From Viridibacterium sediminicola (GTDB lineage Bacteria > Pseudomonadota > Gammaproteobacteria > Burkholderiales > Rhodocyclaceae): DNA of 64,000 bases. The notes under the pieces were generated by a model. It was not told where the DNA came from. It did not search any database and was given only the letters and a program-made list of their open reading frames with translations. Below, one piece after another: positions 1 through 7,834 of this stretch. Position 1 is the stretch's first letter, and each line of letters starts with the position of its first letter. A program made the position numbers and the translations under genes. The stretch spans positions 155,688-219,687 of the forward strand of contig NZ_JBDIVE010000008.1 in NCBI RefSeq assembly GCF_039631295.1, read 5' to 3'.

Positions 1-438
1 TACCTCGAAAACAATCTGCGCATTCCGGGCAAGCTCGAAGTGCTCGGCGAGAAGGTCGATCTGGGGCGCATCAAGGTGCCGGCTTATTTCATGGCAGCGC
101 GCGAAGACCATATCGTGCCCTGGCAGACCGCTTACCTGGGCCGTCGTCTGGTCTCCGGGGAGACCACCTTCGTGCTCGGCGCTTCCGGGCATATTGCTGG
201 CGTCGTCAATCCGGCGGCGAAGAACAAGCGCAGCTACTGGGTCGGTGAACAGGATGCCGCCAGCGCTGAAGAATGGTTCAATGCAGCCCAGGAGCAGAAA
301 GGCAGCTGGTGGCCGCACTGGATCGAATGGCTGCGCGCGCGTAGTGGCAAGCAGATTGCTACTCGCACGCGTCTGGGCAATCGCCAGTACAAACAGATGG
401 AGGCTGCACCCGGTCGCTACGTCAAGGAAATGCTCTGA
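1..438 (+). CDS. phaC: class I polyhydroxyalkanoate synthase, C-terminal part (5' end outside window)
   Basis: PhaC polymerises (R)-3-hydroxybutyryl-CoA into PHB on the surface of storage granules. The open frame runs in from the left edge, so only about the last 145 residues are present. The visible part carries two elements of the alpha/beta-hydrolase catalytic triad as known for PhaC: the aspartate in AREDHIVPW and the histidine in GASGHIAGVVNP. The nucleophilic cysteine lies upstream of the window. The tail (WWPHWIEWL, then a basic end) is typical of class I synthases. It is followed 76 bp later by two phaB genes and then phaR, the usual betaproteobacterial PHB order. Confidence 0.93.
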   Translation, partial: YLENNLRIPGKLEVLGEKVDLGRIKVPAYFMAAREDHIVPWQTAYLGRRLVSGETTFVLGASGHIAGVVNPAAKNKRSYWVGEQDAASAEEWFNAAQEQKGSWWPHWIEWLRARSGKQIATRTRLGNRQYKQMEAAPGRYVKEML

Positions 439-514
439 ACAGGTGCTGCGCGATCGGTCCGCGTCGCGCAGCGCTGATACCGACGACGGACATCCAAAAA
501 CAGAGGAGACAGGT

Positions 515-1255
515 ATGGTTCGCAATGCATTGGTAACGGGTGGCATGGGTGGTCTGGGTGAAGCGATCTGTATCAAGCTCGCAGCGCTTGGCTACAAGGT
601 CGCCACCACGTACTCGCCCGGCAATACCACGGCGGACGAATGGCTGACCCGCATGCATCACCTGGGCTATGCCTTCAAGGGTTACAAATGCGATGTCACC
701 GATTTCGACTCGGCCAAGGCCTGCGTGCAGCAGTTCAATGCCGAGATCGGCCAGGTCGATGTGCTGGTCAACAACGCCGGCATCACGCGTGACATGACCT
801 TCAAGAAAATGAGCAAGGCCGAGTGGGATGCCGTCGTGCACACCAATCTGGACTCGGTTTTCAACCTCACCAAGCAAGTGATGGACGGCATGACCGAGCG
901 CCGCTGGGGACGCATCATCAATGTCTCGTCGGTCAATGGTCAGAAGGGCGCTTTCGGTCAGACCAACTATGCCGCCGCCAAGGCCGGCATGCATGGTTTC
1001 ACCAAGGCGCTGGCGCTGGAAGTGGCGCGTCACGGTGTGACGGTCAACACCATCTCGCCCGGTTACATCGGTACCAAGATGGTGACGGCGATTCCGCAGG
1101 AAATCCTGGAGTCGAAGATCCTGCCGCAGATTCCGGTGGGTCGTCTGGGCAAGCCCGATGAAATCGCTGGCCTGGTGGCCTATCTGGCCTCGGAGGAAGC
1201 GGCTTTTCTCACCGGCGCCAATATCTCGATCAACGGGGGGCAGCACATGTACTGA
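515..1255 (+). CDS. phaB: acetoacetyl-CoA reductase (first of two tandem copies)
   Basis: This NADPH-dependent short-chain dehydrogenase reduces acetoacetyl-CoA to (R)-3-hydroxybutyryl-CoA, the PhaC monomer. The 246-residue length is normal for PhaB. Visible elements are the nucleotide-binding glycine motif near the N-terminus (TGGMGGLGEAI), NNAGIT, and the catalytic Ser/Tyr/Lys set in NVSSVNGQKG and YAAAKAG. I chose the ATG at 515 because AGAGGAGAC lies just upstream and the protein starts exactly at the Rossmann strand. The same frame is open further upstream but lacks a better start. It is likely co-transcribed with phaC and the next gene. Confidence 0.95.
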   Translation: MVRNALVTGGMGGLGEAICIKLAALGYKVATTYSPGNTTADEWLTRMHHLGYAFKGYKCDVTDFDSAKACVQQFNAEIGQVDVLVNNAGITRDMTFKKMSKAEWDAVVHTNLDSVFNLTKQVMDGMTERRWGRIINVSSVNGQKGAFGQTNYAAAKAGMHGFTKALALEVARHGVTVNTISPGYIGTKMVTAIPQEILESKILPQIPVGRLGKPDEIAGLVAYLASEEAAFLTGANISINGGQHMY

Positions 1256-1345
1256 GGGGCGTTTGCCGTGTTGGCGGACGTACATGTCCGGCGACCGATT
1301 CCCCGTCGGCAGCCGGACAGAATCTGAATGAGCGAGAGGTAGATC

Positions 1346-2086
1346 ATGGCAAAGAATGTGGCACTGGTAACGGGCGGCATGGGTGGTCTGGGCACCGCCA
1401 TCTGCAAGGCGCTGGCCGATGATGGCTGGAAGGTCGTGGCCAACTGTCTGCCCGGGTTCGCCCCCAAGGACGAGTGGCTGGCCAAGACCAAGGCTGATGG
1501 TTACGAGTTCTTTGTCGGTGAGGCAGATGTGACCGACTACGAGCAGTGTGCGGCAATGGTGCAGAAGATCGAGGCCGAAATCGGCCAGATCGATGTGCTG
1601 GTCAACAACGCCGGCATCACGCGTGACGGCATGTTCCGCAAGATGGAAAAGACGCAGTGGGATGCAGTGCTGTCGACCAATCTGGATTCGGTTTTCAATG
1701 TCACCCGCCCAATCCTGCCGGCGATGGCCGAGCGTGGTTTTGGCCGCGTCATCAATATCTCCTCGGTCAATGGCGTCAAGGGGCAGTTCGGTCAGGCCAA
1801 CTACTCGGCCGCCAAGGCCGGCATCCTGGGTCTGACCAAGGCACTGGCGCAGGAGGTGGCCAAGAAGGGCGTGACGGTCAACGCGATTGCCCCGGGCTAT
1901 ATCGGCACCGACATGGTCATGGCGATCAAGGAAGAAGTGCGCGAGGCGATCATCGCCACGGTGCCTGCCGGTCGTCTGGGCAAGCCGGAAGAAATCGGTG
2001 ATCTGTGCGCTTACCTGGCTTCCGACAAGGCCGGCTACATCACCGGTGCAACCATCAATATCAATGGCGGTCTACACATGGGTTGA
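1346..2086 (+). CDS. phaB: acetoacetyl-CoA reductase (second tandem copy)
   Basis: This is a second 246-residue PhaB-type short-chain dehydrogenase in the same orientation, 90 bp after the first. It has the same architecture: TGGMGGLGTAI cofactor loop, NNAGIT, NISSVNGVKG and YSAAKAG with the catalytic Tyr and Lys, and a C-terminal INGGLHMG end. GAGAGG lies a few bases before the ATG. The two copies align without gaps over their whole length yet differ at many positions, so this looks like an old tandem duplication rather than a recent one. The paralogues could differ in cofactor or substrate preference; the sequence alone does not say. Confidence 0.95.
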   Translation: MAKNVALVTGGMGGLGTAICKALADDGWKVVANCLPGFAPKDEWLAKTKADGYEFFVGEADVTDYEQCAAMVQKIEAEIGQIDVLVNNAGITRDGMFRKMEKTQWDAVLSTNLDSVFNVTRPILPAMAERGFGRVINISSVNGVKGQFGQANYSAAKAGILGLTKALAQEVAKKGVTVNAIAPGYIGTDMVMAIKEEVREAIIATVPAGRLGKPEEIGDLCAYLASDKAGYITGATININGGLHMG

Positions 2087-2096
2087 GCGTAGTGCG

Positions 2097-2123
2097 CTCA
2101 TGCTGCTAACCCGGCAGCATGAG
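2097..2123. terminator. perfect 10-bp hairpin after phaB
   Basis: CTCATGCTGC and GCAGCATGAG form a perfect inverted repeat with a 7-base loop, 10 bases after the phaB stop. No run of T follows on either side, so it may be a transcript-end stabiliser or a factor-assisted terminator rather than a classical intrinsic terminator. Confidence 0.4.
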
Positions 2124-2198
2124 CCGCCTGTGCTACAGCGAGAACTAGTTCCGCGCTGGTGTTTGAATTTCTTTGCGGGGCTGAATTTTTCGCGCTGT

Positions 2199-2204
2199 TA
2201 TAAT
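2199..2204 (+). promoter_or_regulatory. -10 element (TATAAT) of a likely phaR promoter
   Basis: A consensus TATAAT lies 89 bases before the phaR start, within an AT-richer stretch between the phaB hairpin and phaR. No convincing -35 hexamer is present at 16-18 bases spacing; TTGCGG lies 20 bases away. This suggests phaR can be transcribed separately from phaCBB. PhaR is known to repress its own gene in other bacteria, but I cannot point to a defined operator here. Confidence 0.4.
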
Positions 2205-2292
2205 CGCAGCAAAACACACAAGGCGACGCGACGGGTAAATTGTTATTACCGGGCACAGCGCCATAACCAGCAGCAGGAATGCGGAGGAAGAC

Positions 2293-2850
2293 ATGGCGGA
2301 GCATCACTCACGACTTATCAAGAAGTATCCCAATCGCCGTTTGTACGATACGGCTTCGAGCTGTTACATCACCCTCGCCGATGTGCGCGATCTGGTGCTG
2401 GGACAGGAAGAGTTTCAGGTCATCGACGCCAAGTCGGGCGAAGATCTCACGCGCAGCATCCTGCTGCAGATCATTCTCGAAGAGGAGAGTGGCGGTTCGC
2501 CGATGTTCTCCAGCGATGTGCTCTCCCACATGATTCGTTTCTATGGCAATGCCATGCAGGGCTTCATGGGGCGCTACCTCGAGAACAACATCTCGGCCTT
2601 CACCGAGATGCAGGCCAAGCTGCAGGAACAGACCAAGTCCCTCTACGGCGAAAACAGCCCGATGAGCAAGGATCTGTGGGCGCAGTTCCTCAACTTCCAG
2701 GGGCCGGCACTCAACAGCATGATGACGGCCTACGTTGATCAGAGCCGGCGCATGTTCTCGCAGATGCAGGAGCAGATCGAGTCACAGACGCGCACCTTGT
2801 TTACCGGCTTTCCCTTCCCGGGCAGCAAGCCGCCGGGCGACAAGTCTTGA
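2293..2850 (+). CDS. phaR: polyhydroxyalkanoate synthesis repressor
   Basis: PhaR binds PHB granules and DNA, and represses phasin and phaR promoters until granules sequester it. The 185-residue protein starts with the PHB/PHA accumulation regulator DNA-binding domain (about residues 5-65), including the conserved IKKYPNRRLYDT motif. A PHB-accumulation domain follows (about 70-110, LSHMIRFYGNAMQGFM), then a Gln/Met-rich coiled-coil-like C-terminus. GGAGGAAG stands just before the ATG. It lies directly after the second phaB and before a strong terminator, closing the PHB locus. Confidence 0.95.
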   Translation: MAEHHSRLIKKYPNRRLYDTASSCYITLADVRDLVLGQEEFQVIDAKSGEDLTRSILLQIILEEESGGSPMFSSDVLSHMIRFYGNAMQGFMGRYLENNISAFTEMQAKLQEQTKSLYGENSPMSKDLWAQFLNFQGPALNSMMTAYVDQSRRMFSQMQEQIESQTRTLFTGFPFPGSKPPGDKS

Positions 2851-2867
2851 ACCTTCAGCATCGATCA

Positions 2868-2895
2868 AACAACAGCGCCTGCGGGCGCTGTTGTT
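2868..2895. terminator. intrinsic terminator between phaR and the BamE-like gene
   Basis: AACAACAGCGCC and GGCGCTGTTGTT form a perfect 12-bp stem with a TGCG loop, 17 bases after the phaR stop. The stem ends are A- and T-rich on both strands, so it can serve both phaR and the convergent gene at 2911-3210. Confidence 0.85.
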
Positions 2896-2910
2896 CTATG
2901 TGCGCAGCCC

Positions 2911-3210
2911 TCAGTCGTTTTCGGCGACTTGATAGCCGATGACCTTGTGGGTTTGCTTATCGACGTTGATGTAGAGCTGGGCTGAGCCGAAGTTGTCGCT
3001 CGACGGTGTTTCGTAGGCCAGCGAGTAGCTGCCGTCAAGCCAGGCCGGCTTGAATTCGGGCTTGCCGAGCATGGCAATCACTTGCTTGGCCGGCTCGCCG
3101 GGCTGGATCATGTCCAGTTGTTGCGGGCTGACGATGTGGGGGGCGGGGGCGGCCTGCGCCAGGCTTGCGAAACCGAGCAGAACGGGCAGGGCGATAGCAA
3201 AGCGTGTCAT
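2911..3210 (-). CDS. secreted BamE/SmpA-like small periplasmic protein
   Basis: This 99-residue protein has a clear signal peptide (MTRFAIALPVLLGFASLAQA, cleavage before APAPH). There is no lipobox cysteine, so it should be soluble in the periplasm. The mature part has the pattern of the BamE/SmpA-OmlA fold: IQPGEPAKQVIAMLGKPEF followed by short strands (GSYSLAYE, AQLYINVD). I chose the internal ATG because AAGGAG lies just upstream and the signal peptide starts there; the longer frame would put an implausible arginine-rich stretch first. A role in envelope assembly is inferred from the fold only. Confidence 0.75.
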   Translation of the reverse strand: MTRFAIALPVLLGFASLAQAAPAPHIVSPQQLDMIQPGEPAKQVIAMLGKPEFKPAWLDGSYSLAYETPSSDNFGSAQLYINVDKQTHKVIGYQVAEND

Positions 3211-3396
3211 GTCAAACTCCTTGAGAGATAGAGGGGGCCGGCTCACTGACCGGTCGCAAGCTTGGAGTGCCCTCACCCTGGCCGAGGTTCCAGTCCTTAT
3301 GTAACAGGGTGTTGCCCGGCGTAGCTGGTAGAATCGGCGGATTGAAGCGAAACGCGGCATGGGCCGCATTCGCAGTTTCCGGAAGGTTGAGCTGAT

Positions 3397-4740
3397 TTGA
3401 GTACCACCACTCCCCGCGTTGGTTTTGTTTCCCTGGGCTGCCCCAAGGCCGCTTCAGACGCCGAAGGCATCCTCACGCGCTTGCGCGCCGAGGGCTACGA
3501 CATCTCCTCGAACTACGCCGGCGCCGATCTGGTCGTCGTCAATACCTGTGGCTTCATCGACGCGGCCGTCGAAGAATCGCTGGACGCCATTGGCGAAGCT
3601 TTGCGCGAGAACGGCAAGGTCATCGTGACCGGCTGTCTGGGCGCGAAGAAGAATCAGGACGGCAGCGGCATCGTCGAGAGCGTGCATCCCAAGGTGCTGG
3701 CGGTGACCGGCCCGCACGCGACCGAGGAAGTGATGACGGCGGTGCACGCCTACCTGCCCAAGCCGCACGATCCCTTCACCGATCTGGTGCCGCCGCAAGG
3801 CGTGCGCCTGACGCCGGATCACTTCGCGTACCTGAAGATTTCCGAAGGCTGCAATCACCGCTGCACCTTCTGCATCATTCCCTCGCTGCGTGGCGATCTG
3901 GTCTCGCGGCCGATCCACGAAGTCATGCGCGAAGCCGAAGCCCTGGTCAATTCCGGCGTCAAGGAGCTGCTGGTGATCTCGCAAGACACCAGCGCTTACG
4001 GCGTCGACGTGAAATACAAGACCGGCTTCATCGGCGGCAAGCCGGTCAAGACCAAGCTCTACGACCTGTGCAATGCACTCTCGGAGCTGGATGTGTGGGT
4101 GCGCCTACACTACGTCTATCCCTACCCGAATGTCGATGACATCATCCCGCTGATGGCCGAGGGCAAGATCCTGCCGTATCTGGATGTGCCCTTCCAGCAC
4201 GCCAGCCCGCGCATCCTCAAGTTGATGAAGCGCCCGGCCAGCGCCGAGAACAATCTCGAACGCATCCGCCGCTGGCGCGAGATCTGTCCGGATCTCACCA
4301 TCCGCAGCACCTTCATCGCCGGCTTCCCCGGCGAGACCGATGCCGAGTTCGAAGAGCTGCTCGGCTTCCTCGAAGAAGCGCAGCTTGATCGCGTCGGCTG
4401 CTTTGCCTATTCGCCGGTCGAAGGTGCGACCGCCAATGCATTGCCGGATGCCGTGCCCGACGAACTGCGCGAGGAGCGCAAGCAGCGCCTGATGGAGTTC
4501 CAGGAAGACATCTCGACGCGTCGCCTGGAGGCCAAGATCGGCAAGGAAATCGTGGTGCTGGTTGATGATGTCGATGAGGAAGGCGCCATTGCCCGCAGCG
4601 AGGGCGATGCACCGGAGATCGACGGCCTGGTGATGATTCCCGACGGGCAGGAGATGGAGGTTGGCGGTTTCTACCGCGTGCGCGTGACGGACTGCGATGT
4701 GCACGACCTCTACGCCGAGCCGATCTACGCGGACGAATAA
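3397..4740 (+). CDS. rimO: ribosomal protein S12 methylthiotransferase
   Basis: RimO adds a methylthio group to an aspartate of ribosomal protein S12 in a radical-SAM reaction. The 447 residues show the family order: an N-terminal UPF0004 domain with conserved cysteines (SLGCPKA, NTCGFID, TGCLGA), a radical-SAM core with the CX3CX2C cluster in SEGCNHRCTFCIIPSLRG (about residues 148-165), and a C-terminal TRAM domain that binds S12. The start is TTG at 3397 with GGAAGG upstream, giving the usual N-terminus. MiaB is the paralogue to exclude; the SLGCPKA motif and the IPSLRG context favour RimO. Confidence 0.95.
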   Translation: MSTTTPRVGFVSLGCPKAASDAEGILTRLRAEGYDISSNYAGADLVVVNTCGFIDAAVEESLDAIGEALRENGKVIVTGCLGAKKNQDGSGIVESVHPKVLAVTGPHATEEVMTAVHAYLPKPHDPFTDLVPPQGVRLTPDHFAYLKISEGCNHRCTFCIIPSLRGDLVSRPIHEVMREAEALVNSGVKELLVISQDTSAYGVDVKYKTGFIGGKPVKTKLYDLCNALSELDVWVRLHYVYPYPNVDDIIPLMAEGKILPYLDVPFQHASPRILKLMKRPASAENNLERIRRWREICPDLTIRSTFIAGFPGETDAEFEELLGFLEEAQLDRVGCFAYSPVEGATANALPDAVPDELREERKQRLMEFQEDISTRRLEAKIGKEIVVLVDDVDEEGAIARSEGDAPEIDGLVMIPDGQEMEVGGFYRVRVTDCDVHDLYAEPIYADE

Positions 4741-4748
4741 GGCGCAGC

Positions 4749-5042
4749 ATGTACCGCAACAGACCTTCCGTTCTCGAGCATTGCGTCTGTTGCCTGTGGT
4801 TCGCCGGCTTTGCCGGCCTGGCCTTCATGGCGCTCAGCGAGCGCAGTCTGGCGCTGGGCGGCTATGCCGACATCCGCCTCGGCAGCGGCCATGCGGCGCT
4901 GGTCGGCTTGTTGCTGCTTGGCGCTGCGCTGCTGATGCCTGCCGTGCTGCTGCGTTACGCGCGTTTCAAGCGCCTGTTGCTGGCCGGCATCGGCCTTGCC
5001 TACCTGATCTTCGTGGGCGTCTATCTGTGCTGCCGGGCCTAG
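4749..5042 (+). CDS. small membrane protein of unknown function
   Basis: This 97-residue protein starts 9 bases after the rimO stop. It has three predicted hydrophobic segments (about residues 11-29, 46-66 and 74-94), the last two separated by a short basic loop (RYARFKR). The N-terminal segment is cysteine-rich (HCVCCLW) and the C-terminus ends YLCCRA. I recognise no family. Its position between rimO and the DUF1992 gene suggests it is carried on the same transcript. Confidence 0.6.
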   Translation: MYRNRPSVLEHCVCCLWFAGFAGLAFMALSERSLALGGYADIRLGSGHAALVGLLLLGAALLMPAVLLRYARFKRLLLAGIGLAYLIFVGVYLCCRA

Positions 5043-5074
5043 GCGTGCCGCGCTGATGTATCCGAGAGGTCGCC

Positions 5075-5443
5075 ATGCTCTTGCTTGATCTGCTGGCTGA
5101 ACAACGCATTGAACAGGCGCGCGATGCCGGCGCCTTCGACAATCTGCCTGGCGCCGGCCAGCCCTTGCCGGAAGAAGATCTGAGTCTGGTCCCCGAGGAA
5201 GAGCGCGTCGCCTTCCGCATCCTCAAGAACGCCGGCTACATCCCGCCCGAGCTGGAAATGCACAAGCGTGCGGTCGATCTGGCCCTGCAGCTGGCTACCG
5301 AATCCGCTCCTGAAGCACGCGCGGGTTTGCTGGGCCGCCTGGCGCGCATCAATATCCTGTTGGCCGAGGCGGGCAAGCCGCAACTTTGCGTGCCCGCCGA
5401 TTACCAGGCGCGCTTGGCCGAGCGCCTCTCGAAAGGCAATTGA
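5075..5443 (+). CDS. DUF1992 (DnaJ-C28-like) protein
   Basis: This 122-residue protein has the DUF1992 signature across residues 5-75: AEQRIEQARDAGAFDNL, PGAGQPLPEED, and FRILKNAGYIPPELE. The domain occurs in bacterial YhdN-like proteins and in eukaryotic DNAJC28; its biochemical function is not established. The length is normal for the bacterial single-domain form. The start is the ATG at 5075 after GAGAGG. The next gene starts 6 bases after the stop, so the two are probably co-transcribed. Confidence 0.85.
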   Translation: MLLLDLLAEQRIEQARDAGAFDNLPGAGQPLPEEDLSLVPEEERVAFRILKNAGYIPPELEMHKRAVDLALQLATESAPEARAGLLGRLARINILLAEAGKPQLCVPADYQARLAERLSKGN

Positions 5444-5448
5444 ATTCC

Positions 5449-6855
5449 ATGCAGGCTTTCATCGAGCAATTGCGCGCCATTGTGGGCGACGCTCATGTGC
5501 TGACGGCGGACGCTGATCGCGCCGCTTATGAACTGGATTGGCGTGGCCGCTACAAGGGCCGCGCCCTGTGCGTGGTGCGGCCGGGTTCTACCGAGGAAGT
5601 GGCCGCCGTGGTGCGTGCCTGTGTCGCCGCCAAGCGGCCGATGGTGCCGCAGGGCGGCAATACCGGCCTGGTCGGTGGTGGCGTGCCGCACGCGGACGGT
5701 GATGAAGTGCTGATCAGCCTCGCGCGCCTGAACCGCGTGCGCGCCATCGATGCGGCCAATAATACGATTACCGTTGAAGCCGGCTGCACCCTGGCTGCCG
5801 TACAGGCCGCAGCGGCAGCGGAGGAGCGCTTGTTCCCGCTGTCGCTGGCCTCCGAAGGTAGCTGCCAGATCGGCGGCAATCTGTCGACCAATGCCGGCGG
5901 TGTGCAGGTGCTGCGCTATGGCAACACGCGCGAGCTGAGCCTCGGGCTCGAAGTGGTGCTGCCCAGCGGCGAGATCTGGCAAGGCCTGCGCGGCCTGCGC
6001 AAGGACAACACCGGCTACGACCTCAAGCATCTCTTCATCGGCGCCGAGGGCACGCTGGGCATCATCACCGCCGCCGTGCTCAAGCTGTTCCCGCTGCCGC
6101 GCAGCCGTGTCGTGGCCTGGGCCGCGCTGGCCAGCGCCGAGCAGGCGATCAGCTTGCTGGCCGCCGTGCGTAGCGGCTGCGGCGAGCGGCTGACAGCGTT
6201 CGAGATCATCTCGCGCCAGGCTCTGGCGATGGTCTTGCAACACATTCCGGGCACCACCGATCCCTTGCAGGACGTGGCGCCCTGGTATGTGCTGATCGAA
6301 CTCAGCGATCCTGCGGTAGAGGCCGACTTGCAAGGCGTGCTCGAAACCGTGCTGGGCGCCGAGCTCGAAGCAGGGCGCCTGCTCGATGTCGTGCTCTCGG
6401 CCAGTGAAGCGCAGGCGCTGGCGCTGTGGGCGCTGCGTGAGAACATTTCCGAAGCGCAGCGCATCGAGGGCGTGAGCATCAAGCACGATGTGGCGGTGCC
6501 GGTGAGTAGCATTCCCGATTTCCTGCAGCAGGCGGGGGCGGCGCTGCAGGCGCAGTTCCCGGATGTGCGCTGCGTGGCCTTTGGCCATGTCGGCGACGGT
6601 AATCTGCACTACAACCTGTCCAAGCCGGTAGCGGGCGACAACGCCGCCTTCATCGCCCAGACCGAGGCCGTCAATCGCATCGTGCACGACATCGTGGCGG
6701 CGCTGGGCGGCTCGATTTCAGCTGAACATGGCCTGGGACAGTTGAAACGTGAGGAGATTACGCGTTATAAATCAGCCCTTGAGCTGGGCTTGATGCGCAG
6801 TATCAAGGAGGCCTTTGATCCGGCCGGTCTGATGAACCCGGGAAAGCTGCTGTGA
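5449..6855 (+). CDS. FAD-linked 2-hydroxyacid oxidase/dehydrogenase (GlcD/D2HGDH type)
   Basis: The 468-residue flavoprotein belongs to the family oxidising D-lactate, glycolate or D-2-hydroxyglutarate. The FAD-binding PCMH domain comes first, with PQGGNTGLVGGGVP (about residues 67-80) and CQIGGNLSTNAGG. The C-terminal FAD-oxidase domain follows with GHVGDGNLHYN and the tail FDPAGLMNPGKLL. I chose the ATG at 5449, 6 bases after the DUF1992 stop with GAAAGG upstream; upstream in-frame codons overlap the previous gene and add no conserved sequence. The exact substrate cannot be told from sequence. Confidence 0.88.
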   Translation: MQAFIEQLRAIVGDAHVLTADADRAAYELDWRGRYKGRALCVVRPGSTEEVAAVVRACVAAKRPMVPQGGNTGLVGGGVPHADGDEVLISLARLNRVRAIDAANNTITVEAGCTLAAVQAAAAAEERLFPLSLASEGSCQIGGNLSTNAGGVQVLRYGNTRELSLGLEVVLPSGEIWQGLRGLRKDNTGYDLKHLFIGAEGTLGIITAAVLKLFPLPRSRVVAWAALASAEQAISLLAAVRSGCGERLTAFEIISRQALAMVLQHIPGTTDPLQDVAPWYVLIELSDPAVEADLQGVLETVLGAELEAGRLLDVVLSASEAQALALWALRENISEAQRIEGVSIKHDVAVPVSSIPDFLQQAGAALQAQFPDVRCVAFGHVGDGNLHYNLSKPVAGDNAAFIAQTEAVNRIVHDIVAALGGSISAEHGLGQLKREEITRYKSALELGLMRSIKEAFDPAGLMNPGKLL

Positions 6856-6902
6856 TGCGGCCCGGCCTTGAATGCAGACAGTAAAAAAATTGCATTCTGG
6901 TG

Positions 6903-6931
6903 TTGACGAACGGGTCTTTGGTTTCTATAAT
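6903..6931 (+). promoter_or_regulatory. sigma70 promoter of the tRNA cluster
   Basis: TTGACG (6903-6908) and a perfect TATAAT (6926-6931) are separated by 17 bases. The -10 element ends 18 bases before the first base of tRNA-Ala. This is the near-consensus promoter expected for stable RNA genes. Confidence 0.85.
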
Positions 6932-6949
6932 TTCGCTTCTTCGTTGCCG

Positions 6950-7025
<76 letters not shown>

Positions 7026-7071
7026 ACTGACGAAGAATGCAGTACAGCAGTAGAAGTTTAGTTTTGCCTCT

Positions 7072-7147
7072 GTCCCCATCGTCTAGAGGCCTAGGACATT
7101 ACCCTTTCACGGTAAGTACCGGGGTTCGAATCCCCGTGGGGACGCCA
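7072..7147 (+). tRNA. tRNA-Glu (anticodon TTC), copy 1
   Basis: 76 bases with encoded CCA. Acceptor GTCCCCA pairs with TGGGGAC; the anticodon arm TTACC-CTTTCAC-GGTAA gives TTC. It lies in the first copy of the 243-bp repeat. Confidence 0.96.
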
Positions 7148-7225
7148 GATTTCTGGCAGCTGGTTGCAGTAAAAGTGTAGCCGGCAGCTTGCAGTTAAAA
7201 GGCTTCAGACTTCGGTCTGGAGCAT

Positions 7226-7302
7226 GGAGTGGTAGTTCAGTTGGTTAGAATACCGGCCTGTCACGCCGGGGGTCGCGGGTTCGAGCCCCGTCCACTCCGC
7301 CA
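7226..7302 (+). tRNA. tRNA-Asp (anticodon GTC), copy 1
   Basis: 77 bases with encoded CCA. Acceptor GGAGTGG pairs with CCACTCC; the anticodon loop CTGTCAC within CCGGC/GCCGG gives GTC. It lies 78 bases after tRNA-Glu in the first repeat copy. Confidence 0.96.
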
Positions 7303-7313
7303 ATCATGCAAAG

Positions 7314-7354
7314 CGCCTGGCAAATTCGTCCTCACACGATATGCCAGGCGTTTT
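7314..7354 (+). terminator. possible terminator between the two tRNA repeat copies
   Basis: CGCCTGGCA and TGCCAGGCG form a perfect 9-bp stem around a 19-base loop, followed by TTTT. The long loop weakens the call. It would separate the two tRNA units or attenuate transcription of the second. Confidence 0.5.
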
Positions 7355-7466
7355 GCTATGTAGTGTAAGCAGCAAGTTTTTGTAGCTGTCCGGGCGCGCT
7401 GATCTGATCAGCCAGCGCTTCATCGACGAAGATGAGCCGGCTGCAGGAATATGTTGTTTTGCCTCT

Positions 7467-7542
7467 GTCCCCATCGTCTAGAGGCCTAGGACATTACCCT
7501 TTCACGGTAAGTACCGGGGTTCGAATCCCCGTGGGGACGCCA
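7467..7542 (+). tRNA. tRNA-Glu (anticodon TTC), copy 2
   Basis: Sequence identical to the tRNA-Glu at 7072-7147, in the second repeat copy. Confidence 0.96.
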
Positions 7543-7620
7543 GATTTCTGGCAGCTGGTTGCAGTAAAAGTGTAGCCGGCAGCTTGCAGTTAAAAGGCTT
7601 CAGACTTCGGTCTGGAGCAT

Positions 7621-7697
7621 GGAGTGGTAGTTCAGTTGGTTAGAATACCGGCCTGTCACGCCGGGGGTCGCGGGTTCGAGCCCCGTCCACTCCGCCA
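7621..7697 (+). tRNA. tRNA-Asp (anticodon GTC), copy 2
   Basis: Sequence identical to the tRNA-Asp at 7226-7302. Its 3' end is the left border of the accessory block that starts with the type VI genes. Confidence 0.96.
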
Positions 7698-7703
7698 AAT
7701 ATC

Positions 7704-7735
7704 AAAAAGCCGCCTTCGGGCGGCTTTTTGTTTTG
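7704..7735 (+). terminator. intrinsic terminator of the tRNA cluster
   Basis: AAAAAGCCGCC and GGCGGCTTTTT form an 11-bp stem with a TTCG tetraloop, then GTTTTG. It begins 7 bases after the last tRNA. Confidence 0.92.
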
Positions 7736-7834
7736 TGGCTGCTGCGCAGCCTTCTCCGCTGCCAGCCTGATGCGGCGCGGCTAGGCTGCGGCGCGGTTTG
7801 CAGGTAGCCTTCAGGGCCTTGAATGAGGCCAGAG

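Larger units (their letters stand above)
7061..7303 (+). repeat. 243-bp direct repeat, copy 1 (tRNA-Glu + tRNA-Asp unit)
   Basis: Bases 7061-7303 are identical to 7456-7698 at every position I compared, including the non-coding spacer between the tRNAs. The identity stops abruptly at both ends (A versus T before, T versus A after). The unit is a recent tandem-type duplication offset by 395 bp. Confidence 0.95.
7456..7698 (+). repeat. 243-bp direct repeat, copy 2 (tRNA-Glu + tRNA-Asp unit)
   Basis: Identical to 7061-7303. The 152 bases between the two copies (7304-7455) hold the possible terminator and no gene, and I see no second strong promoter there. Copy 2 may therefore depend on read-through. 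Confidence 0.95.

Noticed and set aside
5401..6687. 428-residue minus-strand frame opposite the FAD oxidase
   Set aside because: Antisense shadow; the plus-strand protein has all FAD-family motifs.
7061..7698. Repeat pair considered as a CRISPR or phage attachment site
   Set aside because: The repeated sequence is two tRNA genes plus spacer; there are only two copies and no integrase or cas gene.
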